Shown: positions 44,347-53,644 of the stretch, in pieces
Layout: each line of letters begins with the position of its first letter
Numbering within the stretch: the stretch's first letter is position 1
From: Candidatus Sulfotelmatobacter sp.
GTDB taxonomy: Bacteria; Acidobacteriota; Terriglobia; Terriglobales; Acidobacteriaceae
Direction of reading: 5' to 3'
DNA length: 64,000 bases
Assembly (NCBI GenBank): GCA_030041475.1
Contig: JASHNU010000075.1
Span: 1 to 64,000, forward strand
The notes under the pieces: model-generated
Database searches by the model: none
The model's input: only the letters and a program-made list of their open reading frames with translations
What the model was told of the DNA's origin: nothing
Program-made: the position numbers and the translations under genes

Positions 44347-45279
44347 ATGAATGGTTTGTTCAGCTCCACCATCCTCGACGTGGCCGTCGGCCTCATCTTT
44401 GTCTATCTGCTCCTTGCCATCATTTGCACCACGATCAATGAGTGGTTCGCTGGCATGTTCAGTTTGCGCGCCAAGAACCTGCAATCCGCTATCGAGCAAT
44501 TGCTCGACGGACAAACTGGCGTAAACGCGGCCGCCGATACGAACTGGTTTCTGACGCAATTCTATGCACATCCCTTAATTGCCGGGATGCATAAGGGCGG
44601 AGTCTCCGGCAAAGGCCACCCAGCCTATCTCCCCTCCCGCACCTTTGCCACCGCCATTTTGGACATCGTCACCCCCGCCCAACCGGCTGCAATCGACTTT
44701 CAGGCGTTAGAAACCGGAGTTAACGGCCTTCCGAATGGCGATGTGAAGAAAGCTCTGCTCGCGTTGATCCAAAATGCCGACAAAGATATTACAAAGGCGG
44801 AGAAGAACATCGAAACCTGGTTCGACGACACCATGCAGCGCGTGGGCGGTTGGTACAAACTCGAAAGGCAGGTATGGATTGTCGGCATTGCAACGGTGCT
44901 CACCTTGGCGGCGAATGCCGACACTCTCCGCATGACTCGCGTGCTTTGGCGCAATCCCACGCAACGGGCTCAAATCGTTGAGGCCGTCAAGGCCCGCGCG
45001 GGACAATCCAATGGCAACAGCAGCAACCCTACGACTGCCGAGTTGAAGGATTTGGACTACCTTCTCGGCTGGGGGAACGACAACAAGACCGCTCCTGAAT
45101 CCGATAATTGCTGGTTGCGCTGGGCGCTACGCGTGCTCGGCTGGTTCCTGACGATCGTCGCAGTCTCTCTCGGGGCGCCGTTCTGGTTCGATTTGCTCAA
45201 CAAGATTGTTAACCTGCGCAACGCCGGGCCAAAGCCCAAAACCAGCCAGCAGCAATCGGAGGCCTCCGCAACCGGCTAA
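44347..45279 (+). CDS. Membrane protein, unknown
   Basis: 310 residues from the ATG at 44347 with gggagga upstream. Membrane segments lie at residues ~8-28 (ILDVAVGLIFVYLLLAIICTTINEW), ~185-205 (VWIVGIATVLTLAAN) and ~270-290 (LRVLGWFLTIVAVSLGAPFWF). A large soluble loop contains DITKAEKNIETWFDDTMQRVGGWYK, a motif seen in a family of bacterial membrane proteins of unknown function. Divergent from ligD with 250 bases between the genes. Confidence 0.7.
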   Translation: MNGLFSSTILDVAVGLIFVYLLLAIICTTINEWFAGMFSLRAKNLQSAIEQLLDGQTGVNAAADTNWFLTQFYAHPLIAGMHKGGVSGKGHPAYLPSRTFATAILDIVTPAQPAAIDFQALETGVNGLPNGDVKKALLALIQNADKDITKAEKNIETWFDDTMQRVGGWYKLERQVWIVGIATVLTLAANADTLRMTRVLWRNPTQRAQIVEAVKARAGQSNGNSSNPTTAELKDLDYLLGWGNDNKTAPESDNCWLRWALRVLGWFLTIVAVSLGAPFWFDLLNKIVNLRNAGPKPKTSQQQSEASATG

Positions 45280-45332
45280 GAGCATCGCTGGTCTTGGCGG
45301 CCAGAAACCGACTCATAATGGGTATGGGAAGG

Positions 45333-45351
45333 GCACGGCTTCCAGCCGTGC
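45333..45351. repeat. Palindromic interspersed repeat
   Basis: gcacggct-tcc-agccgtgc with the same gggaaggg preface as the copy at 32757-32776. It sits between two genes and is followed by a second related unit (gcgggcttcagcccctgc). Confidence 0.8.
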
Positions 45352-45505
45352 TGCTCCGCGCCGCTAGGAATGCGGGCTTCAGCCCCTGCGGTACCCGAAA
45401 ATTCTGGGCTCCAATTCGCTCATGAGCTAGGCTCTGGCCCTCGCACGACACGCGAGGTTTTCCTCGTGTAACCTCGTGTCCTTTGTGGTTAAATCCGCTC
45501 CTGAC

Positions 45506-45976
45506 ATGAACCGCGAATTCCCAGAGCACCCGCTGGTCGGCGTAGGCGCCATTATTGTCGAGAAAGATCGCGATGGAAAAGATCGCGTCGTCCTGGTCAA
45601 GCGCGCTCACCCGCCGATTCAGGGCCAATGGTCCATCCCTGGAGGCGTTCTCGAAGTCGGCGAACTGGTCCGCGATGCCGCAGTGCGCGAGGCCCGCGAA
45701 GAAACCGGGCTCATCGTCGAGGCCAGCGATCTGCTCGGCGTCTACGATCGCGTTTTATACGATGCCGAAAAGCGCGTGCAGTACCACTATGTTTTGATTG
45801 ATTTCCTCTGCCGCCCGGTGGGAGGAAAACTGCTGGCGGCCAGTGACGCCACCGAAGTCCGCTGGTTCACTCGCGACGAACTTCCCGCGCTGAACCTGGC
45901 CGAAGACACGCAGGACGTAATCCAGAAAGGATTCGAAAAACTGAAGGGCTTAGGCAGGGCAGGATCACCCGGCTAG
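45506..45976 (+). CDS. NUDIX hydrolase
   Basis: 156 residues from the ATG at 45506; the frame opens at 45476 within a repeat. The Nudix box is GGVLEVGELVRDAAVREAREETGL. HPLVGVGAIIVE and HYVLIDFLCRP frame the fold. ADP-ribose- or NADH-type substrates are likely but cannot be told apart. Its stop overlaps the end of the convergent Cache gene. Confidence 0.9.
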   Translation: MNREFPEHPLVGVGAIIVEKDRDGKDRVVLVKRAHPPIQGQWSIPGGVLEVGELVRDAAVREAREETGLIVEASDLLGVYDRVLYDAEKRVQYHYVLIDFLCRPVGGKLLAASDATEVRWFTRDELPALNLAEDTQDVIQKGFEKLKGLGRAGSPG

Positions 45977-46500
45977 TTCGGTATGTTCGGTGCGCTCAGC
46001 TTCGAGAGATCGGCGATCGTGGCGGCGTCGTCAAAGATACCGGCGGACACCACATAAGGCGTTCCTGCGGCCCCCAAGGCGAAGCTGATCTTGCGCGAGG
46101 GCTCTGTCTCGCCGGGCTTCATCCAGGAGTATTCAATCCAGGTGCCGGAGGGCTTCCGGGCCTCGTTGCAAAACTGAGCCGGATTCGGGTAGAGATTCTT
46201 GGCCTTCACGTCCTTCACTGACGCCAGCGGCGTGCCGATCAAATCCGGCCTTAAAGGATGAGCCGCGGTGACTTTCTTGTCACAGTCGAGAACAAAGATG
46301 TAGGTGTCCGCCCATATCCACGGGCTGGGCCTTTTGTTGAACTGCGTTACGTCGCCGGTCTTCGACAGGGCAGCGGCGGCTTCCCGAACTTTGGCGATAA
46401 CTTGCTGCGCGGTCGCTTTCTCCTGCCCAATCGCGATACCCGGCAGCGTGGCGATGCATAGAGCCGCTAGAAGTACGATAGCTCCCACCCTCCGTCTCAC
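45973..46500 (-). CDS. Secreted single-Cache-domain protein
   Basis: About 175 residues from a GTG at 46500 preceded by ggagg; the frame is open to 46716 but the upstream part has no coding character. The signal peptide is IVLLAALCIATLPGIAIGQ. The mature part (YIFVLDCDKKVTAAHPLRPDLIGTPLASVKDVKAKNLYP...GTWIEYSW) is a Cache_2-type sensor domain without any output domain, so it may act as a periplasmic ligand-binding protein. Confidence 0.75.
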   Translation of the reverse strand: MRRRVGAIVLLAALCIATLPGIAIGQEKATAQQVIAKVREAAAALSKTGDVTQFNKRPSPWIWADTYIFVLDCDKKVTAAHPLRPDLIGTPLASVKDVKAKNLYPNPAQFCNEARKPSGTWIEYSWMKPGETEPSRKISFALGAAGTPYVVSAGIFDDAATIADLSKLSAPNIPN

Positions 46501-46708
46501 TATGGCCCTCCCTTGAGTGACAGCAAAAAGTAAGTGCAACAGCATACGCCCTTGCCCAGACGGCCAACAATTGTTTTTGTGATGCCCGCGATCAGCGACT
46601 TCGTTGCCAGCAGTTGAATTTGAATCCAGATGGTCGGGGTCAGAGTCGTCGTGGCAAGGGCCTCGCAGGGCTAGAATGTGCGGGAAAGCGAGATAACGGG
46701 AGGGCCTG

Positions 46709-47179
46709 ATGCGCACGCGCTCGTCGAATCGACGTATCGTCGCAGTAGCCTGTTCGTTACTGTTGTTCGGCAGTCAGGCGTCCACAGGGAGGGTTTCCAT
46801 GGGGCAAAGTGGGCAATCACAAACCGAAGCCACGCGAAAGACGATTGAGGCCTTCAACGAAGTCTTCAACCGCCATGACGCGGATGGATTGGCGGCGCTC
46901 GTGACCGACGATACCGTCTTCGAAGATACGTCGCCTGCACCGGACGGGAAACGTATCGAGGGAAAAGCCGCCGTGGTCGAATTCTGGCGCAGTTGGTTCG
47001 TCCGCAATGCCGACGCCCGGTTCGACGCGGAGGAGGTCGTCGTAAGCGGGAATCGAGCGACAGTCCTGTGGGTTTATCGCAAAATGCGCAACGGCCAGCC
47101 CTGGCACCTGCGCGGCGTCGACATCTTTACCGTGCGCGAGGGAAAAGTCGCGGCCAAGCTCGCGTATGTGAAAGGCTGA
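46709..47179 (+). CDS. Secreted SnoaL/DUF4440-like protein
   Basis: 156 residues. A signal peptide (VAVACSLLLFGSQASTG) precedes a nuclear transport factor 2-like fold: TIEAFNEVFNRHDADGLAALVTDDTVFEDTSP, VVEFWRSWFVRNADARF, LRGVDIFTVREGKVAAKLAYVKG. Ligand or reaction unknown; the fold binds small hydrophobic molecules. Ribosome site gggagg. Confidence 0.75.
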   Translation: MRTRSSNRRIVAVACSLLLFGSQASTGRVSMGQSGQSQTEATRKTIEAFNEVFNRHDADGLAALVTDDTVFEDTSPAPDGKRIEGKAAVVEFWRSWFVRNADARFDAEEVVVSGNRATVLWVYRKMRNGQPWHLRGVDIFTVREGKVAAKLAYVKG

Positions 47180-47206
47180 TACCCATGATCATTAATTGTG
47201 CAGGAG

Positions 47207-47932
47207 CTAAGGCAGCCGACTCGATGATTCGTCCGGCCCAGGCGTACCATCATCCTCCCATTCGACGTCACAAGAATGGCAGCGCCAGGCGCGGCGCCGC
47301 AAAGGAACCGGAACGCCAAAGTATGCGGTGACATACGCAACAGGCTTATTCAGCTCCTGGAAAGAGACATCAAGTGATTGGCAGTTCGGGCATCGCGGTT
47401 GCTGATAGTCCCCTGTGCCAAGCGCATCAAAGCTCTCGGGAATCGGCTGGCTGAGGATTTCGGTGGCTGCCTCGGCGTCTTCCCGCGCGACTTCCAGCTT
47501 CACACCGCCCATCAGGTTTGACCAGAACCAGTCCAACCGCACCACATTGTCGTCGACCAGGACGCTCTCAATGCCTGCCGAGTCCAGGCTTCCTTTTGCC
47601 AGCAGCGCCTCTGGCAGATCGCGAAATTGGCGGAGGGTGACCATGTCGCGCAACTCCAGCTCGCCATCGGCAGCGGAGAATTCTTCTTTGGGAGGATCGG
47701 GCGGCGGTGGATCACCTGGTTTTGGAGGCGGCTCTTCCCTAACAATTACCGGACGCTGCTCGACGAATCCCGGCGAAAGGCCTCTTCTGGCCAACTCGGC
47801 ACGCAAGGCCTCGCGGGCGAGCTCGGTGAGTTCGTACGCCTCGGCAGCGACTTTCTCCAGTTCCCCGTCCAGCTGCCCGGCGTAGAACTCGGCCAGCCGT
47901 CGCCGCTCCTCCTTGGGGTCAATCAGCGCCAT
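47207..47932 (-). CDS. DUF2007 (putative signal-transducing) protein with zinc ribbon
   Basis: 241 residues. There is a helical N-terminus, a Pro-rich linker, then LRQFRDLPEALLAKGSLDSAGIESVLVDDNVVRLDWFWSNLMGGVKLEVAREDAEAATEIL, the DUF2007 pattern. A C-terminal zinc ribbon (CPNCQSLD ... CHSCDVEW) follows. Function unknown. Confidence 0.75.
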   Translation of the reverse strand: MALIDPKEERRRLAEFYAGQLDGELEKVAAEAYELTELAREALRAELARRGLSPGFVEQRPVIVREEPPPKPGDPPPPDPPKEEFSAADGELELRDMVTLRQFRDLPEALLAKGSLDSAGIESVLVDDNVVRLDWFWSNLMGGVKLEVAREDAEAATEILSQPIPESFDALGTGDYQQPRCPNCQSLDVSFQELNKPVAYVTAYFGVPVPLRRRAWRCHSCDVEWEDDGTPGPDESSSRLP

Positions 47933-48460
47933 GGGAGGAGATCATACCTCGGAAAAGATGTTGGGGTGTATCCGTCAAGATCGGCGTCAATCCGCGGATA
48001 AGTTCACCCAAACGCAGAACGGCCCGCGGACTCATTCGAGCCTGCGGGCCGCCCGGTGGACTGTTTGGGATTGACCAAGAGGTGGTCACTCTACGTGGCC
48101 TCTCAACGGCGACTCCGGGTTTCGTCTTTTGGACGACCTGACCGACCTGCGCCAGGCGGAAACAATCCTTTACTCACCGGTAGTGTGCGGGCTGTAGCTC
48201 CGGCGCATACGCTGTCCCATTTCTCGCGTTCTTTGCGAGAAGTGGGGGCGTTCCGCGCCCGAAGCCCCGCTTAGAGCGACCTGCTCTAAGTCTCAGCCAC
48301 CTCACCTGGTCTTTGGGTACTTCTACTACTGCCTTCAGAACTTGTCATCAGACCACCTCCTTTCCGGTGTACGCGCAGATTAGTATGAAACAAGCCACGG
48401 CGTCAATCGCGCGAACGTGGCGTACCACCAGAAGTAACAGGCAAAAGTAACAGGGCCGAA
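47933..48460. other. 528-base intergenic region with structured sequence and a short ORF
   Basis: GC-rich hairpins are visible: cggcccgc...gcgggccg at about 48022-48053 and ttctcgcgttctttgcgagaa near 48222-48243. A 20-codon ORF with a strong ribosome site lies at 48286-48348 on the minus strand. No known RNA family was recognised; tmRNA, RNase P and SRP signatures are absent. Confidence 0.4.
48286..48348 (-). CDS. Candidate 20-residue small protein or leader peptide
   Basis: ATG at 48348 is preceded by aaaggaggt with good spacing, one of the best ribosome sites in the window. The peptide is MTSSEGSSRSTQRPGEVAET and then TAG. It is followed by hairpin-rich sequence. It lies downstream of the quinoprotein gene on the same strand. 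Not recognised; too short for composition tests. Confidence 0.35.
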   Translation of the reverse strand: MTSSEGSSRSTQRPGEVAET

Positions 48461-50194
48461 CTAGGGCAGTCCGAACGCATAGATTGCGCTCCCAGCCGCA
48501 ATCGCCACATATTCTTTTCCGTCGACCGCGAAAGCCATGGGCGCGGCATAGACGGCGCCGCCCATCTGGAAATGCCACAGGGGCCGGAGCGTCTTGTCCT
48601 GAAAGGCAATAAAGTTGCCCTCCGCGTCCCCGCTGAACACCAGGCCGCCCGCGGTCGACAGCACGCCCGACCATGTTGGCGAGGTGTGCTGAAATTTTTC
48701 TTTCACCTCGCCAGTCGCGGGATCGATTGCTTTCAAAAATCCGAAATAAGGTTCGGCTTCCTCCGAGGGAAAATACGCGCTGCCGTAAAATGCGTGTCCC
48801 GCCTCATAGGGCTGCGGAGCGGTTGAGAAGGTGTCACACTGATCGCGCGCCGTGACGTAAAACCACTCCGTCACAGGATCGTAGGTCGGCGACATGAAAT
48901 TCGTCGTGCCGAGCGCGCCCGGACACACTGTGTGTCCCTCCAGTGTCGGTGATGCGTTCTTGTTCGCGATCGGTCGCCCCTCTGCATCTCTTGTGTCGCT
49001 CCATGTTTGCTTGCCATAAGCGGTCGCCGAGATCAGCTTTCCCGTCTCGCGATCAAGCAGGTAGAAAAATCCGTTGCGATTGGCCTGCGCGATGAGCTTC
49101 TTGCCACTGGCGTCGATAATCACCGGAACCTGGGTCGCATCCCAGTCGTGTTCGTCGTGCCTGGTGAACTGGAAATACCAGTTCAGCTTGCCGGTGTCGG
49201 CGTTAATCGCGAGCAGGGAATTGCTGTACAAATTGTCGCCGGCGCGACCCTCGCCACGATTTGACGGCGATGGATTCCCCGTCGGCCAGAAAATCTGGTT
49301 CGTCGCCGGATCGTAAGTACCTGTGTTCCACGCCGGCGCGCCGCCAACTTTCCACGAATCACCCTCCCAGGTTTCATGTCCCGGCTCACCCGGCCCGGGC
49401 ACGGTGTAGAAGCGCCATTTGCGCTTGCCGGTGTCGGCGTCGTAGGCGTCGATGAATCCGCGCACGCCATATTCACCGCCGGAGATGCCGATCACGATCA
49501 GATTGTTCACCGCCAGCGGCGCTACGGTGAAACTGTGTCCCGTACGATAGTCGGCTGCAGTCACATCCCAGACGACGGCGCCGGTCTTGGCGTCGAGTGC
49601 GATCACGTGCGCATCGAGCGTTCCGAGAAAAACTTTGTCGCCGAGGATCGCCAGTCCGCGATTCACGCGTCCGCAGCACGGGCGAATGTCTGCCGGAATT
49701 TGCCGCTGATACATCCAGATCGGCCGTCCCGTGCGCGCGTCGAGTGCGAAGGCACGGTCATCCTGCGCGGTCGCATACATAATTCCGTCCACGACCAGCG
49801 GCGTAGTTTCGAGCTTGCCCGTCGCGGCGGTTTGATACACCCACCTGGCCACAAGCGAATGCACATTGCCAAGATTGATCTGATCGAGCTTGCTGAAACG
49901 CTTCCCGGAGTAGTCGCCCGAGTAAGTCAGCCAGTTCTGGGGCTCTTTGGCCGCATTCACCAGCCGCTCAAACGTGACCTGTGCGTGGGAAACGACTCCG
50001 ATGCCGTAGATCATGGCACCAAGTGTAGCGATCGCAAACGCTCTAGCCACTCGGTGGAAGAGCGGCGCTTCAGCGCCGCGTAAGCGAGCAAGAAAATAGA
50101 GGGGCTTTAGCCCCGGTACACCAGGCCTAAAGGCCTTATTGAAACGATCGTTAGACGCGGCCCTGAAATGGCCGCTCTTCCACTCTTCCGTCAT
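48461..50194 (-). CDS. PQQ-dependent dehydrogenase (quinoprotein), periplasmic
   Basis: 577 residues. An eight-bladed propeller is indicated by W-motifs (DARTGRPIWMYQ, DAKTGAVVWDVT, DADTGKRKWRFYT). The adjacent cysteines RPCCGR form the characteristic vicinal disulfide, and HDEHDWDATQVPVI holds the catalytic Asp. There is no cytochrome domain; the next gene upstream supplies one. The ATG at 50194 overlaps the cytochrome stop (ATGA) with ggggg upstream. The first ~48 residues are translated palindromic repeat, and the signal peptide-like stretch (AFAIATLGAMIYGIGVVSHA) begins at ~50050, where a GTG could serve as the start. It probably oxidises an alcohol and passes electrons to the cytochrome. 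Confidence 0.88.
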   Translation of the reverse strand: MTEEWKSGHFRAASNDRFNKAFRPGVPGLKPLYFLARLRGAEAPLFHRVARAFAIATLGAMIYGIGVVSHAQVTFERLVNAAKEPQNWLTYSGDYSGKRFSKLDQINLGNVHSLVARWVYQTAATGKLETTPLVVDGIMYATAQDDRAFALDARTGRPIWMYQRQIPADIRPCCGRVNRGLAILGDKVFLGTLDAHVIALDAKTGAVVWDVTAADYRTGHSFTVAPLAVNNLIVIGISGGEYGVRGFIDAYDADTGKRKWRFYTVPGPGEPGHETWEGDSWKVGGAPAWNTGTYDPATNQIFWPTGNPSPSNRGEGRAGDNLYSNSLLAINADTGKLNWYFQFTRHDEHDWDATQVPVIIDASGKKLIAQANRNGFFYLLDRETGKLISATAYGKQTWSDTRDAEGRPIANKNASPTLEGHTVCPGALGTTNFMSPTYDPVTEWFYVTARDQCDTFSTAPQPYEAGHAFYGSAYFPSEEAEPYFGFLKAIDPATGEVKEKFQHTSPTWSGVLSTAGGLVFSGDAEGNFIAFQDKTLRPLWHFQMGGAVYAAPMAFAVDGKEYVAIAAGSAIYAFGLP

Positions 50195-51024
50195 TTCGCC
50201 CCCACGCTCACCAGAAACGCCACGATGTCTTCGAGATCCTTGTCGCTCAACATGTCCGCGTCGTACTTCGGCATCGCCGACTGCCTCGACTTGTGGAACG
50301 AACGCAGCGTGCTCTTGTCCAGCAGATGAATCTTCTCGTTCGTGTCCATGATCTGCACGCTGAAACTGTCTTCATTCAGCGTCGCGCCCTTGATTTCTTT
50401 CCCGTCGGCCGTCACGACGGTGACGCTTTCATACTCCTGGGGAAATTCTTTGGTAGCTTCCGTCAATCCCCAGGCCAGCTGTCGGCTGGGATTCCGCACC
50501 GAATCGACAATCGCCTCGCGCGTGCGCGACGCGCCCACGCCGGTGAGCTCCGGGCCGAACCTGCCACCTTTGCCCTCGACCATGTGGCAGAGCGAGCAAT
50601 TCGCATCGCCGAAAAACAAGTCTTTTCCGTGCGCAGCAACCCCGAGCGGCGTCGATGGGGCCCTCACTTCCTGGCTACGTATGTAAGTGATGATCTGCCA
50701 GATTTCCTCGTCGGTCATGCCGACGCCCTGACCGTTGGTCCCATTGGCCGGCATCGCCGTGCCGGGAATGCCGTTGCTGATGACCTGGAACATCTCCGCG
50801 TCGGAGTGCGTGTGCTTCTTGACAGCCCGCGTCAAATCGGGCCCGCGCCCGCCGCCGCGCGCGCCCAAACCGTGACACAGCGCGCAGTTGATGCGGAACT
50901 CATACTCGCCCGCCTTCGCAGCCTTTGCATCGCCTGCGAGCGGATTGTCGTTCTGCGCCGCCGTGTAGGCGGCGGTGCCGAGAAACATCGCAACGACCAG
51001 CGCGAAATAACATCGGTTGCCCAT
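50191..51024 (-). CDS. Di-haem cytochrome c, partner of the quinoprotein dehydrogenase
   Basis: 277 residues. The signal peptide is FALVVAMFLGTAAYTAAQ. There are two haem c sites, CALCHG (~47-52) and CSLCHM (~143-148), with distal Met candidates in PGTAMPANG and SAMPKYD. The C-terminal part (VTADGKEIKGATLNEDSFSVQIMDT) resembles the haem-associated domain found after cytochromes in Acidobacteria and Planctomycetes. It overlaps the dehydrogenase gene by four bases and is first in the operon. Confidence 0.9.
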   Translation of the reverse strand: MGNRCYFALVVAMFLGTAAYTAAQNDNPLAGDAKAAKAGEYEFRINCALCHGLGARGGGRGPDLTRAVKKHTHSDAEMFQVISNGIPGTAMPANGTNGQGVGMTDEEIWQIITYIRSQEVRAPSTPLGVAAHGKDLFFGDANCSLCHMVEGKGGRFGPELTGVGASRTREAIVDSVRNPSRQLAWGLTEATKEFPQEYESVTVVTADGKEIKGATLNEDSFSVQIMDTNEKIHLLDKSTLRSFHKSRQSAMPKYDADMLSDKDLEDIVAFLVSVGAK

Positions 51025-51255
51025 GGATCACCTGAGGGAAATTCCACGCATTCTACGCCAACGAATCACGCTTCGAGCTTTGGAAATCTGGTTCTCTGAA
51101 AAATTCCGCGGTGGTAGCAACAATCCTGCCGGACATGTCCGCCGGATATCTGACACTTGCACTTTTGGCTCTCTACACTGAAATCCTCCCCTGATTGTGC
51201 CGATTACTGCATCAGTGGCTGCTGATTCACCTGAGTGATGCAAGCTGCTGATCTG

Positions 51256-51894
51256 TCAGCCTTTCCAGCGAAAGGCATCGGGCTGAGGCAGTCCGAGATG
51301 GGCTAGCACGCGATGGGCAAACTCGCGCGCCATTTCATCCAAGGAGGCAGGCCGGTAATAAAAGGCCGGGATGAGCGGAAAGATCGTGGCCCCGGAGTCG
51401 GCTGCACGGTACAGGTTGCGGATGTGAATTTTGTGGAGCGGCGTCTCGCGCACGCACAACACCAGCGGGCGGTTCTCTTTCAGCGTAACGTCGGCCGCGC
51501 GCTCGATCAGGTGAGAGGCGATGCCGTTCGCGATGCGAGCCAGCGTGCCCACGCTGCACGGGATGACGACCATGGCATCGGCGGGATAAGAACCGCTGGC
51601 CACGTTCGCTCCAATGTCGTCGTTCGATTGCAGATGGATTTTCCCGGCAGAGCGCCTGCCGCGTGCCGGCGAAGAAGTGCCGAGGATGCGGGCGATCAAG
51701 TTGGATCGACCCTTCACGTTCAGTTCTTCGGCCATGACGCGCAGCGCGCTGTCGGAAGCAATGAAATTGACCGTTTCAATGCGCCGGTCGCGTTCGAGGG
51801 CAAGCAGGAAGTGCCGCAGAAAGATGGCTCCGCTGGCGCCGGTGGTGGCGACGGTCAGATTCTGCGGCGGCTGGTTAGTCAAAACGTATGGCAA
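51256..51894 (-). CDS. ubiX: Flavin prenyltransferase UbiX
   Basis: 212 residues. TVATTGASGAIFLRHFLLAL is the FMN-binding start. VIPCSVGTLARIANGIASHLIERAADVTLKENRPLVLCVRETPL and ATIFPLIPAFYYRP are the UbiX signatures. It makes prenylated FMN for UbiD-type decarboxylases; no ubiD is in the window. A ~25-residue insertion lies around PARGRRSAGKIHLQ, slightly longer than usual. Confidence 0.93.
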   Translation of the reverse strand: MPYVLTNQPPQNLTVATTGASGAIFLRHFLLALERDRRIETVNFIASDSALRVMAEELNVKGRSNLIARILGTSSPARGRRSAGKIHLQSNDDIGANVASGSYPADAMVVIPCSVGTLARIANGIASHLIERAADVTLKENRPLVLCVRETPLHKIHIRNLYRAADSGATIFPLIPAFYYRPASLDEMAREFAHRVLAHLGLPQPDAFRWKG

Positions 51895-51993
51895 ATCGCC
51901 TCCAGTTTCTGGCGCACGAAATTTGGAGCATAGGGAGCCTGCCCCGTCGAAGTCAAGCCAGACGGAATAGGAGCTGGTAGCTGGAAGCTATAC

Positions 51994-53607
51994 ATGGCAT
52001 CGCCCACCAATCTCCGGTCGCGCCGCAACGCCGCACAACTGCAGGCGCTGGCGGGTGTGGAGCGCGAAATCCGCAGTCAGGATTCACACAACCGGCGCAA
52101 ATATCTGCGCGAGTTCAACCACGCATTCCGCAACTACGAATCTCTGCTCGATTCCGAGCAGGTTCAGAATGCTCTGCGCGCTGCCGATGTTGTGCTCATC
52201 GGCGACTATCACGCCTTGGCCGCGGCCCAGCGCTACGCCGCGTCCATGCTCGAGCAGCGCGCCCTCACCGGCGACCGCTCCGTCGTGCTGGGTGTCGAAA
52301 CCATTTTCGCGCGCGACCAGCATATTCTCGACGAATGGTGGCGGCGCGAGATCGACGAGGCCGAACTGCGCCAGCGCATCCGCTTCGATCTCGACTGGGG
52401 ATATGACTGGTCGCCCTTCCGCGAATTGCTCGTCGCTGCGCGCGATCACGCCGAGGCTCTGTACGGCCTGGACTGCATGCCGCGTGAAGACCTGCGCAAA
52501 ATCGGAGCCCGCGATCGCCACGCCGCGGCCAAAATTTCAGAAATTCGTGAGCGTCATCCCAATGCCGTGATTTTTGTGCTCTTCGGCGAGTCGCATCTCG
52601 CCCCCGGCCACCTGCCACGGGTGCTCGAGAAGCAAATGCCGGGCGCGAAGATCCTCACGGTTCTGCAGAACGTTGACGCGCTATACTGGCGCGCCGCAGG
52701 CGAGCGCTCCGATAAAGTGGAAGCCGTCCGCGTCAATGACGACGTTTTGTGCGTGTTCAACGCCACGCCGCTGGAAAAATACGAGAGCTACCGCCTGTTT
52801 CTCGATCAATGGAGCCGCGCCGATGAAGGCCCGGACTTCGCTCCCACCATTTACAACCTGATCGACAGCCTGGCCAGCTTCCTCGAAATCAACCGTTACG
52901 CCCCGCACAACGGCACCCAGCCCAAGTTTCTGATCGACCTGCTTCCCGAGGTGCACGGCAGGTCGTCTGACGTGATGCTGCGTCGCCTGCTCAATCGCAA
53001 GGGAATGACGGAAACAGAATGCGAATCGCTGCTGGCCAGTGTCGAAGACCGCGGCAGCGCCTATCTGCCGCTGATCAATGCCTTCTACATCCGGGAAATT
53101 CAGATGGTGCATGCCGCCGAAGACGCCGCGCGCTTTCTGCATCATGCCTGCCAGGGTCTGCCGCAACGTCTGAATGGCCGGAAGCCCGACGGAACCCGAG
53201 CGAACGGGGACAGGGCCGGTGAACGCAGAACTTCGATGGACGACTTCTACGCACACGTGATCGAGCATGCGGTCGCGGACTTTGGATCGCGAGTGCTCCA
53301 TCCCTCGCGGCCCGTCCCGGCCGCCGATGAATCGCTGCAGTTGTCGCGTGCCGCGCTCGAGAAGGCCGCGCAAACTGCCAGCCGTGGGGGCGACGATAAA
53401 GCGGAATCCGCAGCGCGGGAGTGGGGCTACCGCATCGGCAGCCAGATCTACGAAGCCTATCTTGCCGGCAAAGTCGCCCCCAGCGGAGTGCGCCGCCTCT
53501 TCCTCGCCCACCTCGGCGAGTCCGGGATGGCGCGCAAAGTCTGCGCGGCAGTGATCGCAAAGCTGCGTGCCATCTCGCGTCCTTCGGCGCGTGCAGCCCA
53601 CGCTTAA
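51994..53607 (+). CDS. ChaN-like (Tiki/haem-binding fold) protein with long C-terminal extension
   Basis: 537 residues, ATG at 51994. DVVLIGDYHALAAAQRYA (~60-80) and AVIFVLFGESHLAPGHLP (~190-207) are the metal/haem-site motifs of the ChaN/TraB-like Cofac_haem_bdg fold. There is no signal peptide or lipobox, unlike typical ChaN. The ~310-residue C-terminal part is helical and unassigned. It is close to larB on the same strand. Confidence 0.7.
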   Translation: MASPTNLRSRRNAAQLQALAGVEREIRSQDSHNRRKYLREFNHAFRNYESLLDSEQVQNALRAADVVLIGDYHALAAAQRYAASMLEQRALTGDRSVVLGVETIFARDQHILDEWWRREIDEAELRQRIRFDLDWGYDWSPFRELLVAARDHAEALYGLDCMPREDLRKIGARDRHAAAKISEIRERHPNAVIFVLFGESHLAPGHLPRVLEKQMPGAKILTVLQNVDALYWRAAGERSDKVEAVRVNDDVLCVFNATPLEKYESYRLFLDQWSRADEGPDFAPTIYNLIDSLASFLEINRYAPHNGTQPKFLIDLLPEVHGRSSDVMLRRLLNRKGMTETECESLLASVEDRGSAYLPLINAFYIREIQMVHAAEDAARFLHHACQGLPQRLNGRKPDGTRANGDRAGERRTSMDDFYAHVIEHAVADFGSRVLHPSRPVPAADESLQLSRAALEKAAQTASRGGDDKAESAAREWGYRIGSQIYEAYLAGKVAPSGVRRLFLAHLGESGMARKVCAAVIAKLRAISRPSARAAHA

Positions 53608-53644
53608 GAGCCGTTCCCATCTGCTAATCTAGACCCCGCCCGGC

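Noticed and set aside
47933-48460. tmRNA, RNase P RNA or SRP RNA
   Set aside because: Their conserved core sequences were looked for on both strands and not found.
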